From Mermis nigrescens (Eukaryota > Nematoda > Enoplea > Mermithida > Mermithidae): a stretch of DNA of 64,000 nucleotides. The position numbers were made by a program, and so were the translations under genes. The notes below the pieces were generated by a model. That model made no database searches, had not been told where the DNA came from, and worked only from the letters and a program-made list of their open reading frames with translations. Positions 62,771 through 64,000 of the stretch are shown one piece after another (the stretch's first letter is position 1; each line of letters begins with the position of its first letter). The DNA is taken from NCBI GenBank assembly GCA_036768485.1, contig JAVLUZ010000142.1, positions 18,597,735 to 18,661,734 on the forward strand. Direction: 5' to 3'.

Positions 62771-64000
62771 ACAGACTATAGTTGAGAAACCTCAAAAAAT
62801 TATTTTTTTGCAGCAATGCATTTTTAACAATTATTTATAGCGCATATATAGATGGATTTTATCCTTCTCTTTTCCGTAGTGTTGTCCTCGGTGCGAAACG
62901 AGTCAATTAATATTCTGTATCTCCAGTGTTTATTTTAAGGGGGAATTCATGTACACACAATTCTATAGCTGCGGTGCTGTCAATGCGTTTGCTTCCCGCC
63001 ATGTGCAGTCGTATGTATGTAATTTGTGCGATCGTGATGATTATATCCAATTTATTAACAAAAATGAATATTCCTGTACCGCAGAATTTGTGACTATGGT
63101 CAGATGGAAATGCGCCTGCGTACCGTATTGATTTTGCATCCTGAAATTATTTGACGCATAAGCCTTTTCGAAAACAGGATTTAATATCTTTTCTCTCAAA
63201 TGAATTCCATGCAGTGTGGCGGCAATTGCTATCGTAATCCTTATGCAAATATTACATACTACAGTATTTAATACGTTTGTCTCCATTAGATACCTACTAC
63301 CTACCAAACTGACATAAGATTTCCTGCTGCAGGACAAGCGCGGGTATTATATTTTCTAGTTAAGGTAGGCACACTAAAGATTGCAGAAAAAGGAGAATAA
63401 TTTTACTTCATATGAACAAAACAAATGGCATAGATTTAGAACAATCAGTGCACACAGGCTACACATAGACATACATAGGTGAGTATATCTACCCTTAAAT
63501 TGCTTCCTGGATAAAATAATGAACATCGTACTATGTACATATGGGGTACGACGTGTACCTATATTGCAACTATAGTCTGTTTCACACAAAGTCGGTCATT
63601 ATTTTTAAAACTGTCTCCGACGTTAGTAAAGACAGTTGTGGATGGCAGAAAGAGATAAAAAAATTTCTCGGGGCGCTCGTCGTGATCGTCGCTCTAAGTG
63701 TGCCAAAAGCAGTAGCTGGAAAAATTTTATGTTGCGCTAATATTGAAGTAGGTTAGGCATGTACTTCGCGGTTATCTTTTGAATTTAATCCGCATAAATC
63801 AGGCTACAAAAGTGGTTTAAACTTTTAATGTAGTAATGCGGTTTGGCGATAGCAAGCGCCTCACCATAAGTCGATAAACTTTAGAATATTACATCCTAGT
63901 TTAAATCACTTTTTTAGGAACTTCAAATATTTTAAGAAACCTTAAAGTTAACTAAAACGGTCTGTAGTAGGTATACCTCCTTCTTAACGAAACATGAGGA
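62771..64000. other. Window end, no gene assigned
   Basis: AT-rich sequence with only short frames. A partial R10 repeat starts near 63571 (TAGTCTGTTTCACACAAAGT). Nothing else recognised. Confidence 0.4.

Overview
This window is animal (metazoan) nuclear DNA. Its main content is one large plus-strand gene, a BRPF1/Br140/LIN-49-type chromatin scaffold, cut into about 18 small exons over roughly 51 kb. The rest is mostly short non-autonomous DNA transposons. The protein is clearly an animal BRPF. The wording of the first PHD finger (e.g. [11 protein letters not shown]) recalls nematode LIN-49, so a repeat-rich ecdysozoan, perhaps a nematode, is my tentative guess. I could not run a database search.

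Layout. 1-1862: repeat-derived flank; the start codon and first exon(s) were not found. 1863-52654: BRPF exons in domain order: N-terminal region, EPL1-like segment (YDMDEE/DYVWL), PHD1, zinc knuckle, PHD2, basic linker and helix, bromodomain (20899 to about 23034), a Lys/Arg/Gly/Ala-rich linker, Ser-rich linkers, PWWP domain (40004-47221), and an acidic C-terminus with stop at 52652-52654. Splice phases agree at nearly all junctions. One intron is GC-AG. Two junctions stay ambiguous: the end of the bromodomain (exons 10-12) and the start of exon 14. 52655-57379: intergenic repeats. 57380-59947, minus strand: the first coding exons of a small, very Lys/Arg-rich protein of unknown identity, convergent with BRPF; its 3' part was not found. 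59948-64000: no gene recognised; a local duplication with an inserted element lies at 62.0-62.8 kb.

Repeats. At least eight short families (called R1, R2, R3, R5, R6, R8, R11 and R12 here) have short terminal inverted repeats and 8-bp target-site duplications, several of them perfect. This is the signature of the hAT superfamily. They are often nested in each other. A second group (R4) has CAGTGCTCGCCA-type ends, TA target sites and long palindromic bodies (Tc1/mariner-like). One R4-ended element of 2.0 kb carries an inner element with PIF/Harbinger-like ends, which in turn contains an R5 copy. A 1.85-kb hAT-like element with CCGGCTCCGG-rich ends sits in BRPF intron 11. A 333-bp (TA)n run lies in intron 12. 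I saw no rRNA, tRNA, CRISPR array or intact transposase gene.

How it fits together: BRPF proteins scaffold MOZ/MORF-type (MYST) histone acetyltransferase complexes and read histone marks through PHD, bromo and PWWP modules. The exons here keep the zinc ligands, the bromodomain Asn and the PWWP aromatic residues, so the gene looks functional despite the heavy transposon load in its introns.
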